DNA of 64,000 nucleotides, taken from contig NZ_LR134506.1 in NCBI RefSeq assembly GCF_900638305.1, positions 1,240,001 to 1,304,000 on the forward strand. The letters run 5' to 3'. The notes beneath the pieces were generated by a model, which searched no databases, had not been told where the DNA came from, and saw only the letters and a list, made by a program, of their open reading frames with translations. The position numbers and the translations under genes were made by a program. Origin of the DNA: Porphyromonas cangingivalis (GTDB lineage: Bacteria > Bacteroidota > Bacteroidia > Bacteroidales > Porphyromonadaceae). Every line of letters begins with the position of its first letter. The stretch's first letter is position 1. Of this stretch, positions 52,981 through 61,707 are shown in pieces.

Positions 52981-55125
52981 TTACTTCGCGATGTCCATCT
53001 CGTCGATAAGTCTCTGTGCACCGAGATACTTGTCGAGGATGAGGAGGACGTAGCGTACGTCGCAGATGATACTGCGCTGGTAGTCTGCAAGGTAATTGAT
53101 GTCACCTCCGACACCTTCCCAGTTGCGGTCGAAGTTGAGCCCGACCAAATTGCCATACTTATCGATGACCGGGCTACCGGAGTTGCCTCCGGTGGTGTGG
53201 GTAGTGGCGCAGATGTCGACAGGCATCTTACCGTTGGCAAGGGCATAAGAGCCGAAGTCTTTACGATTGTAGATGTCCTTGAGTTTAGGACTGAGGGTGT
53301 ACTCGGGGTTGGTAGGATCTTCCTTCTCCATGACACCGTCCATAGTGGTCTGGAAGCCGTAGTAGACATTGTCACGAGGGATGTAACCCTTGAGCTGTCC
53401 GAAGGTGTAACGGATGGTGGAGTTGGCATCGGGCCATACGTTCATCTCGCCTTCCATCTCCATCACGCCCTTGACATAGGTCTTGCGGACACGTGCAAAC
53501 TCACGGTCGAAGCCTGCCACCTTGTCCTTCACTTCCTTGAAGCGAGCATTGACATCCTTGGCAAGTCTCACCACAGGGTCGGCATTGTAGGTCGCATAGT
53601 CCCCGGTCGTGATCGCCGCTTCGAGTGCCGCAGCATCCATATATATGGACTTGTCGATGAGGCGATCTACGAAAGCATCGATGTCCTTGGCATCACGAAG
53701 GACGGCAGGGAGGTTGGCCGCAGCGGTACCCTTGACGAAAGCGGTGAGCATAGCCTTGGTGACCTTGCGGTCGACTTCCTTATTGTAGTCCTTGTTGAAG
53801 ATTGTGGTGTACTTTTCGTCCATGAACTTACGACGCTTGCCGGCATCGGCTTTGAGTTCGGCAAAAGTCTTCTCATCCAAGACAGGAGCTGAGACAGTCT
53901 CGACAGCACGGATGAGCCCTTCGTCGATCATCCATACCTGACGACGGAAGTCCGCACGCTGAGCGACCATCTCTTCGATCTTTTTCATCGCTTCGATGTA
54001 CTCGGGCTTGTTGTTTTCGGTCGCATACTTGGCAAGCTTTTCCTGCTGAGCCTTCTTCATGCCTTCGAAGTCCATCTTGCGGATGGCCCAGTTCGATCCG
54101 ATGGCATTCTTGTAAGCATTGGTGGATCTTGCATACTTCGAAGCGTATTGGATCTTGACCGCTTCGTCCGCTCTCATCTCTGCAAGCATGGTCTCCTGAC
54201 GCACCTTACGCATATCGATACGCACGGTGTTGTCGATGTCACGACGCTCTGCCACCTCGGCAGCGGTGTAGAAGTGGTTGGTACGTCCGGGATAACCCAT
54301 GATCATCACGAAGTCGTTTTCGTTGAGTCCACCCGAATTGACCTTGAAGTAGTGCTTAGGCTTGAGGGGGACATTGTTGGGATCGTACTTCGCAGGCTTG
54401 CCGTCCTTGTCGGTATAGATACGGAAGACACAGAAGTCTCCGGAGTGGCGAGGCCATACCCAGTTGTCGGTGTCCTCACCGTAAGAACCGATAGATGTCG
54501 GAGGGGCAGCCACGAGACGCACATCCGAGTACTCCTTACTCACAGAGAGAAAGAACTTGTTGCCTTCGTAAAATGGTGCAAGGTCAAGGACGACATAGCC
54601 GGCCTTCTTGCCCCTATTCTTCTTGTACCACGCATCTGCGATCTTGGAGAGATACTTACGTGAGAGGTATTCCATGGGGTCGTTGCACTTCGCCTTCTTG
54701 AGGTAAGCGTTGACAAAGCCGGTGACGTCCACGATCTCGTCGATGAAGGTGACGACAAGTCCGGGATTGGGCAGCTCATCCTTCATCGTAGGAGCGTAGA
54801 AGCCGTTGCGGAGGAAGTTGTTCTGGACCGTAGAGTGCTCACGGATCTGATCGTAACCGCAGTGGTGGTTGGTGAGGAGAAGCCCCTGAGAAGAGACCAC
54901 CTCGCCCGTACATCCGCCATCGAAGTGTACGATGGCATCGATGACAGAGCCTTTGCCGGGACTGTATATCTGTTCGGCCGAGAGGGTGAGCCCCATCTCC
55001 TGCATACGCTTGATGTTTTGCTGCTTGAGGTAGGGCAAGAGCCACATCCCTTCGTCAGCTCTGAGTGAAGGTGCGCAGAGAAGTGTCGCAAAGAACGCTG
55101 CGCTGAGCATTTTGAAAATCTTCAT
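52981..55125 (-). CDS. S46-family dipeptidyl-peptidase, DPP11-type signature
   Basis: 714 residues with a signal peptide ending near LRADEG. Catalytic His lies in LLLTNHHCGYDQI, Asp in GEDTDNWVWPRH, Ser649 in GGNSGSPV. Eighteen residues after the Ser sits Arg667 (FDRNWEG). In the best studied S46 enzymes, Arg here gives Asp/Glu P1 specificity (DPP11) and Gly gives hydrophobic preference (DPP7). Removes dipeptides from the N-terminus of peptides in the periplasm to feed amino-acid catabolism. The length fits the family (about 710-720). Single gene; its own upstream region lies before CYTH (27 bp). Confidence 0.92.
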   Translation of the reverse strand: MKIFKMLSAAFFATLLCAPSLRADEGMWLLPYLKQQNIKRMQEMGLTLSAEQIYSPGKGSVIDAIVHFDGGCTGEVVSSQGLLLTNHHCGYDQIREHSTVQNNFLRNGFYAPTMKDELPNPGLVVTFIDEIVDVTGFVNAYLKKAKCNDPMEYLSRKYLSKIADAWYKKNRGKKAGYVVLDLAPFYEGNKFFLSVSKEYSDVRLVAAPPTSIGSYGEDTDNWVWPRHSGDFCVFRIYTDKDGKPAKYDPNNVPLKPKHYFKVNSGGLNENDFVMIMGYPGRTNHFYTAAEVAERRDIDNTVRIDMRKVRQETMLAEMRADEAVKIQYASKYARSTNAYKNAIGSNWAIRKMDFEGMKKAQQEKLAKYATENNKPEYIEAMKKIEEMVAQRADFRRQVWMIDEGLIRAVETVSAPVLDEKTFAELKADAGKRRKFMDEKYTTIFNKDYNKEVDRKVTKAMLTAFVKGTAAANLPAVLRDAKDIDAFVDRLIDKSIYMDAAALEAAITTGDYATYNADPVVRLAKDVNARFKEVKDKVAGFDREFARVRKTYVKGVMEMEGEMNVWPDANSTIRYTFGQLKGYIPRDNVYYGFQTTMDGVMEKEDPTNPEYTLSPKLKDIYNRKDFGSYALANGKMPVDICATTHTTGGNSGSPVIDKYGNLVGLNFDRNWEGVGGDINYLADYQRSIICDVRYVLLILDKYLGAQRLIDEMDIAK

Positions 55126-55152
55126 GTAATTGGATTTTATGATTAGTGTTAC

Positions 55153-55635
55153 TTATTTCTTTTCGTCCCACGTCGTGTAGGGATGCAAGGCGAGATAACT
55201 GTTGTAGTACTCGGGAGATCCCGTGACCTCCTCTCCTATCCACTCGGGGATGGATACATCCGCAGTCTCATCAGGAAGTTCGACTTCGGCAAGGACGAGC
55301 CCCTCATTGTCGCCCTCGAAGACATCGACTTCCCAAAGCATCCCATCGTGTCGGATGTGATGACGCTTCTTGGAGATGACATTCTCACCACTGATGGAGA
55401 GGAGTTCGAGTGCGTCCTGCACAGGGATCTCGTACTCGTACTCGGCTCTGACGATAGAGCCCTCGGCCTTAGATCCCTTGATCGTGATGAAGCCCTTGTC
55501 ATCGGACACCCGTATGCGGACACCGAGGGACGAGCTTTTCTTGATGTACCCCTGCCTTATCGTCAACACACGCTCCGCTTGGGACAGAATCGCCTCATCT
55601 CGGAGGAGGAACTTCCTTTCGATCTCTACACCCAT
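55153..55635 (-). CDS. CYTH-domain protein (triphosphate tunnel fold)
   Basis: 160 residues. Starts MGVEIERKFLL, the EIERKFL signature of the CYTH family, followed by GYIKK, VRIRVSDDKGFITIKG and EYEYEIP. The C-terminal part has WEVDVFEGDNEGLVLAEVELP. These enzymes hydrolyse inorganic or organic triphosphates, and a few are adenylyl cyclases; the metal-binding Glu ladder is intact by eye. It lies 6 bp downstream of the DUF2027-Smr gene, so the two are co-transcribed. Confidence 0.93.
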   Translation of the reverse strand: MGVEIERKFLLRDEAILSQAERVLTIRQGYIKKSSSLGVRIRVSDDKGFITIKGSKAEGSIVRAEYEYEIPVQDALELLSISGENVISKKRHHIRHDGMLWEVDVFEGDNEGLVLAEVELPDETADVSIPEWIGEEVTGSPEYYNSYLALHPYTTWDEKK

Positions 55636-55641
55636 ATCTTC

Positions 55642-56742
55642 TTAGTAAATGATAACTTCGGTCGCTCCGAAACCATACTCTTGGAACGAAGCATCCTGCA
55701 TCAGTGCCTTGGGGTATTCTTTCTTGATGAGATCCATCACCGCTTTACGAAGGACCCCTTCACCCTTACCGTGGATGAATACGATGCGACGTTTCTTCTC
55801 GTTGCGATGGCGGTGCATCACCTTGCGGACATGCTCCAGCTGTATGTCGAGCATCGCCTTATTGTCAAGACCTGCGGTAGAGTCCACGAGCTCGTGGATG
55901 TGCAGATCCTCAACGATCACCCGGGGCTGATTGGGCTCCTTGGCTTTGGGCTTCGTCGGGGTCGTATCACCCTTTGTCTTGGGCATCATCATCTCCTGCT
56001 CAAGGCGTTGGGCGTCGATCTTTTTGCTCTGTACGGGCTTATCGTCCTCGATGAGAGGGAAGATGATCGCTCCGTCGTCGAAGTAATCATTGGGGACGAA
56101 AGCATTCGTCTTGAAGAACCTCATCCCCGTGATGCGACAGTTGGCTTCGTAAGCAGGCTTTGCCACAAAGGGAGCATCGCTCTTGAATGAGAGGAGCTGT
56201 ACCTTCACCCTGTTGCGTGCTGCGAGACCGCTTGGGGGAAATGCTTCGATAAAGGTCGAACTATCGAAAGGCACAACCCCCGAAAACATCACTCGCCAGT
56301 CTCCACCGTCGCTGATCATATAGTGCGCGTAGAGGTCGTAGTTGCTGTCGTTGACGATATAAGCCTCATAATCACAGTCTCCCACGGCTTCGGGATTGCT
56401 TGGGAGGTAAGCCAGCACGGCATTGATGACCTCGTGTGCCGGATCGGTGGGGCGATCCACTTTGGGTGTGGCAGGACGTTGCTTCTCCGGCTCGGGGGCG
56501 ACTGCCATAGGAGCGGATGCCGATGTCGGCTGTGGTGTATTGCGACGTGGGATCTCCGGCTTGGGGACGATACCGCTTCCCGGGGTGACGACCACGATCT
56601 CACTTGCAAGGACAGGGATGTCAAACCCCGTCTCATCCTCCACCTCTATGATGCCCCCGCTACGGATGGCCTTGACGACACCGCTCCCCGTAGCATTGAG
56701 GAAACGGACGTTGTCGCCTACTTTTATGTCTTTGTGACTCAT
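55642..56742 (-). CDS. DUF2027-Smr protein
   Basis: 366 residues from the ATG at 56742. N-terminal VGDNVRFLNATGSGVVKAI is a small beta domain, followed by a Pro-rich linker and the DUF2027 beta domain (YEAYIVNDSNYDLYAHYMI ... VQLLSF). The C-terminal Smr domain (about 280-366) has HIHELVDS, the conserved HGKGEGVLR segment, and ends EYGFGATEVIIY. Smr domains nick or bind nucleic acids, and in MutS2-like proteins process recombination intermediates or collided ribosomes. Function of this fused form is unknown. Confidence 0.9.
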   Translation of the reverse strand: MSHKDIKVGDNVRFLNATGSGVVKAIRSGGIIEVEDETGFDIPVLASEIVVVTPGSGIVPKPEIPRRNTPQPTSASAPMAVAPEPEKQRPATPKVDRPTDPAHEVINAVLAYLPSNPEAVGDCDYEAYIVNDSNYDLYAHYMISDGGDWRVMFSGVVPFDSSTFIEAFPPSGLAARNRVKVQLLSFKSDAPFVAKPAYEANCRITGMRFFKTNAFVPNDYFDDGAIIFPLIEDDKPVQSKKIDAQRLEQEMMMPKTKGDTTPTKPKAKEPNQPRVIVEDLHIHELVDSTAGLDNKAMLDIQLEHVRKVMHRHRNEKKRRIVFIHGKGEGVLRKAVMDLIKKEYPKALMQDASFQEYGFGATEVIIY

Positions 56743-56785
56743 GTCTAAAAAGTATTCTAAGTTTCGCCCTTCCCTCAAAGTTCAC

Positions 56786-56793
56786 TAATTTTG
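56786..56793 (+). promoter_or_regulatory. -7 box for queA
   Basis: TAATTTTG, a perfect TAnnTTTG match 33 nt upstream of the queA ATG, in the 84-bp gap shared with the divergent DUF2027-Smr gene. Confidence 0.5.
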
Positions 56794-56826
56794 CATTCAA
56801 ATACAAAGCGTTAAAGGAAAAGCCTT

Positions 56827-58047
56827 ATGCATGACTACAAAAATACAAAGATTGAATCATTTAGTTACCATCTTCCCGACGAAAGAATAGCCAAGTACCC
56901 ACTCAGCCGAAGAGACGAATCGAAGTTGCTCAGGTACTCGGGCGGAGAGATCACCGACCACACGTTCAGAGACATCTCTGACATCGTGGAGGAGGACACA
57001 CTCCTCGTGTCCAACGACACGAAAGTGATCCGGGCAAGGTTGGAGTTCTTCAAACCCACAGGCGGACGTATCGAAATCTTCCTACTCGACCCTGTGGCAC
57101 CATCGGTATATGAGACAGTCTTTGAAGAGCGCAGTCGTTGCACCTGGCACTGCCTCGTCGGCAATGCGAAGAAATGGAAGGAGGACAGCATCACTTCGAC
57201 CGTCACCCTACCCGATGGCAGAGAGATCGTACTGACGGCAACGAAGGCGAGCCCCGCCACACCTGATGGGCAGGAGATCGCTCTATCGTGGGATGGTGGC
57301 GCAGACTTCGGTGCTATCCTCGAAGCCTATGGCGAACTCCCCATACCGCCCTATCTCAACAGAGAAACCGAGGAGTCCGACCTCACGACCTACCAGACCC
57401 TCTTCGCACGAGTGCAAGGCTCCGTGGCAGCTCCTACGGCAGGACTACACTTCACACCCGAGGTGATGCAGGCTCTTTCAGAGAAAGGCATCCGATCGAC
57501 CCAAGTCACACTCCATGTCGGAGCAGGGACATTCCGTCCTGTCAAGTCGGAGACGATGGAAGGTCATACGATGCACACCGAAGCCATCGTCGTCTCTCTT
57601 GAGACGCTCAAAGCTCTCAAGACCCATCTCGGACACATCACCGCAGTGGGGACGACATCGACACGCACGCTGGAGAGTCTCTACTACATCGGCGTACACC
57701 TCATCGAGGGGAAAGACTCCCCCTTTGAGGTCGAACAGTGGGAACCCTACGAGAGGGACTACAAATACTCCACCGAAGAGAGCCTCTCTGCCATCATCCG
57801 TCACCTCGAAGCCTCGGGCGAAGACCACTTTGTGGGGGCGACACGGATCATCATCGTCCCTGGCTTTACGTTCAGGCTTGTCGGGACACTCATCACCAAC
57901 TTCCATCAGCCTCATAGCACTCTCCTCCTGCTGATCTCCGCCTTTGTCGGGAACGATTGGAAAAGTATCTATGACCACGCCCTTGCGAATGATTACCGCT
58001 TCTTGAGCTACGGTGACAGTTCGATCCTATTTCGTCCCCAAGCCTGA
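56827..58047 (+). CDS. queA: S-adenosylmethionine:tRNA ribosyltransferase-isomerase
   Basis: 406 residues. Makes epoxyqueuosine at the wobble position of GUN tRNAs. Typical QueA wording: SYHLPDERIAKYPLSRRDESKLL near the start, LLVSNDTKVIRARL, GRIEIFLL, PIPPYLNRETEESDLTTYQT, the VAAPTAGLHFTPEV loop and GTTSTRTLESL, with GFTFRLVGTLITNFHQPHSTLL at the end. The enzyme is longer than the E. coli form, as is usual in Bacteroidota. It starts 79 nt from the divergent DUF2027-Smr start. Confidence 0.96.
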   Translation: MHDYKNTKIESFSYHLPDERIAKYPLSRRDESKLLRYSGGEITDHTFRDISDIVEEDTLLVSNDTKVIRARLEFFKPTGGRIEIFLLDPVAPSVYETVFEERSRCTWHCLVGNAKKWKEDSITSTVTLPDGREIVLTATKASPATPDGQEIALSWDGGADFGAILEAYGELPIPPYLNRETEESDLTTYQTLFARVQGSVAAPTAGLHFTPEVMQALSEKGIRSTQVTLHVGAGTFRPVKSETMEGHTMHTEAIVVSLETLKALKTHLGHITAVGTTSTRTLESLYYIGVHLIEGKDSPFEVEQWEPYERDYKYSTEESLSAIIRHLEASGEDHFVGATRIIIVPGFTFRLVGTLITNFHQPHSTLLLLISAFVGNDWKSIYDHALANDYRFLSYGDSSILFRPQA

Positions 58048-58055
58048 GCAACGCC

Positions 58056-59753
58056 ATGAAGACCAAGACCGCCGACCGCTTACAGTTCAACCGTAAGATC
58101 CTCGCCCTCGCCCTGCCCAACATCCTCAGCAACATCACCGTCCCACTCCTCGGGATTGCAGACCTTGCCCTTGCCGGCAGGCTCAACGATGTCGATGCCA
58201 TCGGGGGGATTGCCATAGCGACCACGATCTTCAACCTCATCTATTGGAACTTCGCCTTCCTACGTATGGGGACCACGGGCATGACAGCCCAGGCCAAGGG
58301 GGCTGACGATCGCTCACTCATCGGACGACTGCTGGCACAGTCTCTCGTCATAGGTCTTGGGTTCGGTCTGCTCATCTTCCTCTTCCGAGCACCGCTCCTC
58401 TCAGGGATCATGGCCCTCCTTTCGCCCGAAGCTTCACTTGTGTCTTACAGCATCAAGTACTTCGACATCGTCATCTATGCCGCCCCTGCCGTCCTCTGCT
58501 CTTTCGCCCTCAATGGCTGGATCATAGGAATGCAAAACACATGGTGGCCGATGACGGTAAGCATCACCACAAATGCCATCAACATCGCCACCAGTGCTTA
58601 CCTCGTACTGGTCGAAGGATGGGACATCCAAGGGATAGCAACAGGTACACTCGTGGCGCACTATGTAGGTGTGGTCATGCTCTCTGTCGGTGCTTATGTC
58701 CTCTACCTCCGTAAGGGCGAAGCCACCCTGCCCACCCATGTCCGTGCACTTGCGACGGGCTTGGGGCGATTTTTCAAAACAAATGCCGACATCTTCCTCC
58801 GTACCCTGCTCTTGATCATCGTCACGGGCTTCTTCACCTACGCAGGGACACAGTTCGGCAGTCTCACGCTGTCGACGAACACCCTGCTTCTTCAATTCTT
58901 CACCATCTTCTCCTACTTCACCGATGGCTTTGCCTACGCAGCAGAGGCTCTTGTGGGTCTGTATTACGGTCGCAAGGACAGAGCACTCCTGCGCACCTCC
59001 GTCCGTTATCTTATGTGGTGGGGTGTCGGGATCACGATGATGGCGACCGTCCTCTATGTCTTCGGTAGTGACCTCTTCTTGCGCTTCCTTACCGACAAAC
59101 CCGAACTCATCTCTCATGCTCGACCTTATATGATATGGATCTACCTCATCCCCGTGGCAGGCTTCCTCGCCTTTCTCTGGGACGGCATCTATATAGGTCT
59201 GACAGCGACCAAAGAGATGTTGTGGAGTATGCTTGCAGCGGTGATGGTCTTCTTTGTGCTCTTCTTCACGATCAAGACCGAAGACCCCAACCATGCACTC
59301 TGGATCGCCTTCCTCGCCTATCTCTCAGTCAGAGGACTACTTCAGAGTCTGCTTGCTCGTCGCATCAAAGGGCTGGGGAAAGGCTTTGAGAGTATCTATT
59401 ACCTATCCATCGGGACAGACCAAAGCGAGTCCAAACACCTCGCCACACTTCGCCGACTCATCACCGAGACATGGCCCGAGGGTGAGATGTGCGACTTCTA
59501 CTCCACACCCGATGCAACAGGTAAGACCTCAAAGATCTACGCCAACACCGTCCTTCGCATCGAGTCCCCAATCACGGCGACCGAACTCTCAACCGTCGCC
59601 AAGTCTCTCGAAGCCCGCATGGGGCGCACCAAGGGCTCTACTGATGTCCCCCTCGACATCGATATCGTTGTCCAAGACGGCAACATCCTCCGCCCCAAGG
59701 ACTACGGGCAAGAGTACTTCCGACGAGGGTACGAGCTCTTACGAAAGGGATAA
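58056..59753 (+). CDS. MATE-family multidrug/metabolite transporter fused to an HPPK (FolK)-like domain
   Basis: 565 residues. Residues about 1-440 form a MATE transporter: about 12 hydrophobic segments, starting LALALPNILSNITVPLLGIADLALAG (DinF-type subgroup). Residues 447-565 look unlike any MATE tail and instead resemble a short Bacteroidota-type HPPK: YYLSIGTDQ (like AYIALGSN), YANTVLRIESPIT, LEARMGRTKG, VPLDIDIV (Asp534 and Asp536 would be the Mg2+ ligands) and ILRPKDYGQEYFRRGY. HPPK is the pyrophosphokinase of folate synthesis. No gap or frameshift separates the two. It starts 8 bp after queA. Fusion is solid in the frame; HPPK activity is untested. Confidence 0.85.
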   Translation: MKTKTADRLQFNRKILALALPNILSNITVPLLGIADLALAGRLNDVDAIGGIAIATTIFNLIYWNFAFLRMGTTGMTAQAKGADDRSLIGRLLAQSLVIGLGFGLLIFLFRAPLLSGIMALLSPEASLVSYSIKYFDIVIYAAPAVLCSFALNGWIIGMQNTWWPMTVSITTNAINIATSAYLVLVEGWDIQGIATGTLVAHYVGVVMLSVGAYVLYLRKGEATLPTHVRALATGLGRFFKTNADIFLRTLLLIIVTGFFTYAGTQFGSLTLSTNTLLLQFFTIFSYFTDGFAYAAEALVGLYYGRKDRALLRTSVRYLMWWGVGITMMATVLYVFGSDLFLRFLTDKPELISHARPYMIWIYLIPVAGFLAFLWDGIYIGLTATKEMLWSMLAAVMVFFVLFFTIKTEDPNHALWIAFLAYLSVRGLLQSLLARRIKGLGKGFESIYYLSIGTDQSESKHLATLRRLITETWPEGEMCDFYSTPDATGKTSKIYANTVLRIESPITATELSTVAKSLEARMGRTKGSTDVPLDIDIVVQDGNILRPKDYGQEYFRRGYELLRKG

Positions 59754-59820
59754 TCTCCACCCTCTCTCACCATCCACATAACACCAAAAGATCAGAAATA
59801 AAGTCCCGGGATCCTCAAAA

Positions 59821-59886
59821 TCGTCTTTAACGACTTTCGTCATCAAGTTTAACGACTTTCCAAATCGTCTTTAACGACTTTTTTTC
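59821..59886. repeat. Family A array of 22-bp units (three copies)
   Basis: Units with the core TTTAACGACTTTCGTCATC at roughly 22-bp steps, ending in a T-run, 68 bp after the MATE-HPPK stop. Matches 14334-14403 and 31139-31228. Confidence 0.85.
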
Positions 59887-59909
59887 ATCCCCTTTGAGAC
59901 CGTTGCACG

Positions 59910-60125
59910 GCCTGCAAAATGCGGTAATTACAAGGCGGTGAGACTGAGAACGAAGGGAGTGTGCTTTCGCACAAGACCGAGTCCGAATGTCGAAAACAAC
60001 GCAGTAAGTGCCGCATTATGCAACAGTCTCCCTTTAGTCTCCCTCACTGAAAGGCGGCTTTTCACACCTCAAAAGATGCCGAAAGGCGGTGCAGGAAGAC
60101 AAAGCTTCCACACACCGCCTCTCTC
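59910..60125 (+). ncRNA. Candidate structured RNA (low confidence)
   Basis: gcaaaatgcggtaattac (59914-59931) pairs with gtaagtgccgcattatgc (60004-60021) with only two mismatches and one wobble. A second helix pairs gtgag/gaagggag (59938-59959) with ctccctttagtctccctcac (60028-60047), crossing the first. A gtgc-tttc-gcac hairpin lies inside, and a terminator-like hairpin (ggcggtg ... caccgcc, 60084-60118) follows. No known RNA family recognised. Confidence 0.35.
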
Positions 60126-60231
60126 TTGATTTAATATTGAGATATAGATTACCTAACCGAAGAATCTGCCCGGGCAAATACTGTATCTCTTTCTATGCCT
60201 CTTGCCCCCTAAACACAACGGACAGAGAGCA

Positions 60232-60675
60232 TTACTCCTTGTATCGAACATAAACCCAAGGGCTTTTGGCCACTTCTCCTGTCTTTTTGCTAACAGTATA
60301 AAGCATCAAGGTGTCGCCGTTAACCTTATAAACATCTTTACTAAACAACTGAAAATGTCCACTTGTGCATCGACGTACAAAGATAGTATCCTTCTCCGTG
60401 TACCAGACATGTGATACCCCTCTATTCAACTCCAAAACTATCGAGGCTTTTCTGTGATATCCATCGCTCCGAAAGACTTCAAAATTTACTAACGCATCTT
60501 TATCTTCTTTCAGACGATCTTTATCCTTTTCAAGGATCCAAACCCCAAACACTCGAGGGTCTCTCGGATTCTGACGAAGTTTTTCCAACTTCTTCTTGCA
60601 TTTCCCATCAATCGGATCGAAAGAGCAACCTACAAACACAAAAAGGGCTAATAAAAGTACAATCCAAGATTTCAT
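60232..60675 (-). CDS. Tandem lipocalin-like lipoprotein, paralogue A
   Basis: 147 residues, fourth and last of a head-to-tail set. Lipobox VFVGC (Cys17), then CSFDPIDGKCKKKLEKLRQ. A short helix is followed by a beta barrel-like run: FGVWIL (GxW of lipocalins), VFRSDGY, VWYTEKDTIFV, VYKVNGDTLMLYTV and WVYVRYKE. Its middle resembles paralogue D, its end resembles B. Function unknown; placed after a putative papain-like protein, so it might be an immunity protein. Confidence 0.7.
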   Translation of the reverse strand: MKSWIVLLLALFVFVGCSFDPIDGKCKKKLEKLRQNPRDPRVFGVWILEKDKDRLKEDKDALVNFEVFRSDGYHRKASIVLELNRGVSHVWYTEKDTIFVRRCTSGHFQLFSKDVYKVNGDTLMLYTVSKKTGEVAKSPWVYVRYKE

Positions 60676-60724
60676 GACATTATTGCTTTACATACAGTTT
60701 CAGCTCTTGATTAAATAATGGATG

Positions 60725-61168
60725 TTACTCCTTGTATCGAACATAAACTCGAGGACTTTTGTCCACGTCTCCAGTCTTTTTGCTAACAGTATAAAGCATC
60801 AAGGTGTCGCCGTTAACCTTATAAACGTCCTTGTCCAAAGCAAAATATCCATATTTACAACCATGGACAAAGAGAGTATCCTTGTCTGTGTACCAGACAT
60901 CAGATGCAAAACGATACAATACCGAACGACTTAAGGCTAGTTGCCAATAACCATCTTCCCGAAAGAACTGAAAAGCTATTTGCTTATGAGGATCAGGATC
61001 CTCCAGACGCTCTTTGTGTTCTTCAAGAATCCAAACCCCGAACAATCGAGGGTCTCTCGGCTTCTGACGAAGTTCCTCCAACTTCTTCTTGCATTTCCCA
61101 TCAATCGGATCGAAAGAGCATCCTACGAACACAAAAAGGGCTAATAAAAATACAATCCAAGATTTCAT
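60725..61168 (-). CDS. Tandem lipocalin-like lipoprotein, paralogue B
   Basis: 147 residues, third of the set, 493 bp from its neighbours measured start to start. Same lipobox and first 38 residues as A; the middle (IAFQFFREDGYWQLALSRS) is the most divergent of the four, and the end (NGDTLMLYTVSKKTGDVDKS) matches A. The divergent middle may be the specificity region. Confidence 0.7.
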   Translation of the reverse strand: MKSWIVFLLALFVFVGCSFDPIDGKCKKKLEELRQKPRDPRLFGVWILEEHKERLEDPDPHKQIAFQFFREDGYWQLALSRSVLYRFASDVWYTDKDTLFVHGCKYGYFALDKDVYKVNGDTLMLYTVSKKTGDVDKSPRVYVRYKE

Positions 61169-61217
61169 AACGTTATTGCTTTATATACAGTTTCAGCTTT
61201 TGACCAAACAGAAAGCA

Positions 61218-61658
61218 TTACTCTTTGTATCGAACATAAACCCAAGTTTTTTTCCCCACTTCTCCTGTCTCTTCGTAAACAGTACAAAGCTTCAAGGTAT
61301 CGCCGTTAACCTTATAAACGGCTTTACGACCCGGCTGAAAATTCCCACTCGTGCACCAACTCATAAAGACCGTATCCTTCTCCGTGTACCATACATTCGA
61401 TACCGCTCGATCCAACTGCAGAACTATTGAGGCTGTTCGGTGATATCCATCATCCCGAAAGACTTGAAAATTCAACAATGCGTTTTTATCTTTCAGACGC
61501 TCTTTATCCTCTTCAAGAATCCAAATCCCGAACAATCGAGGGTCTCTCGGATTCTGACGAAGTTTTTCCAACTTCTTCTTACATTTCCCATTAATCGGGT
61601 CAAAAGAGCATCCTACAAACACAAAAAGGGCTAATAAAATTACAATCCAAGACTTCAT
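61218..61658 (-). CDS. Tandem lipocalin-like lipoprotein, paralogue C
   Basis: 146 residues, second of the set. It shares SWCTSGNFQPGRKA with D but RTASIVLQLDRAVSNVWY with A, i.e. a mosaic. Same signal, lipobox and C-terminal WVYVRYKE. The short spacer before the next gene is almost identical to the other spacers, showing recent tandem duplication. Confidence 0.7.
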   Translation of the reverse strand: MKSWIVILLALFVFVGCSFDPINGKCKKKLEKLRQNPRDPRLFGIWILEEDKERLKDKNALLNFQVFRDDGYHRTASIVLQLDRAVSNVWYTEKDTVFMSWCTSGNFQPGRKAVYKVNGDTLKLCTVYEETGEVGKKTWVYVRYKE

Positions 61659-61707
61659 AAAATTATTGCTTTATATACAGTTTCAGCTTTTGACAAAACA
61701 GAAAGCA

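Noticed and set aside
58434-59294. A 286-codon minus-strand frame opposite the MATE transporter
   Set aside because: Antisense of a hydrophobic membrane protein gives a charged His/Glu-rich frame, a known artefact.
59910-60125. The structured RNA as RNase P, SRP, tmRNA or cobalamin riboswitch
   Set aside because: None of the diagnostic motifs of these families is present, so it is left unnamed.
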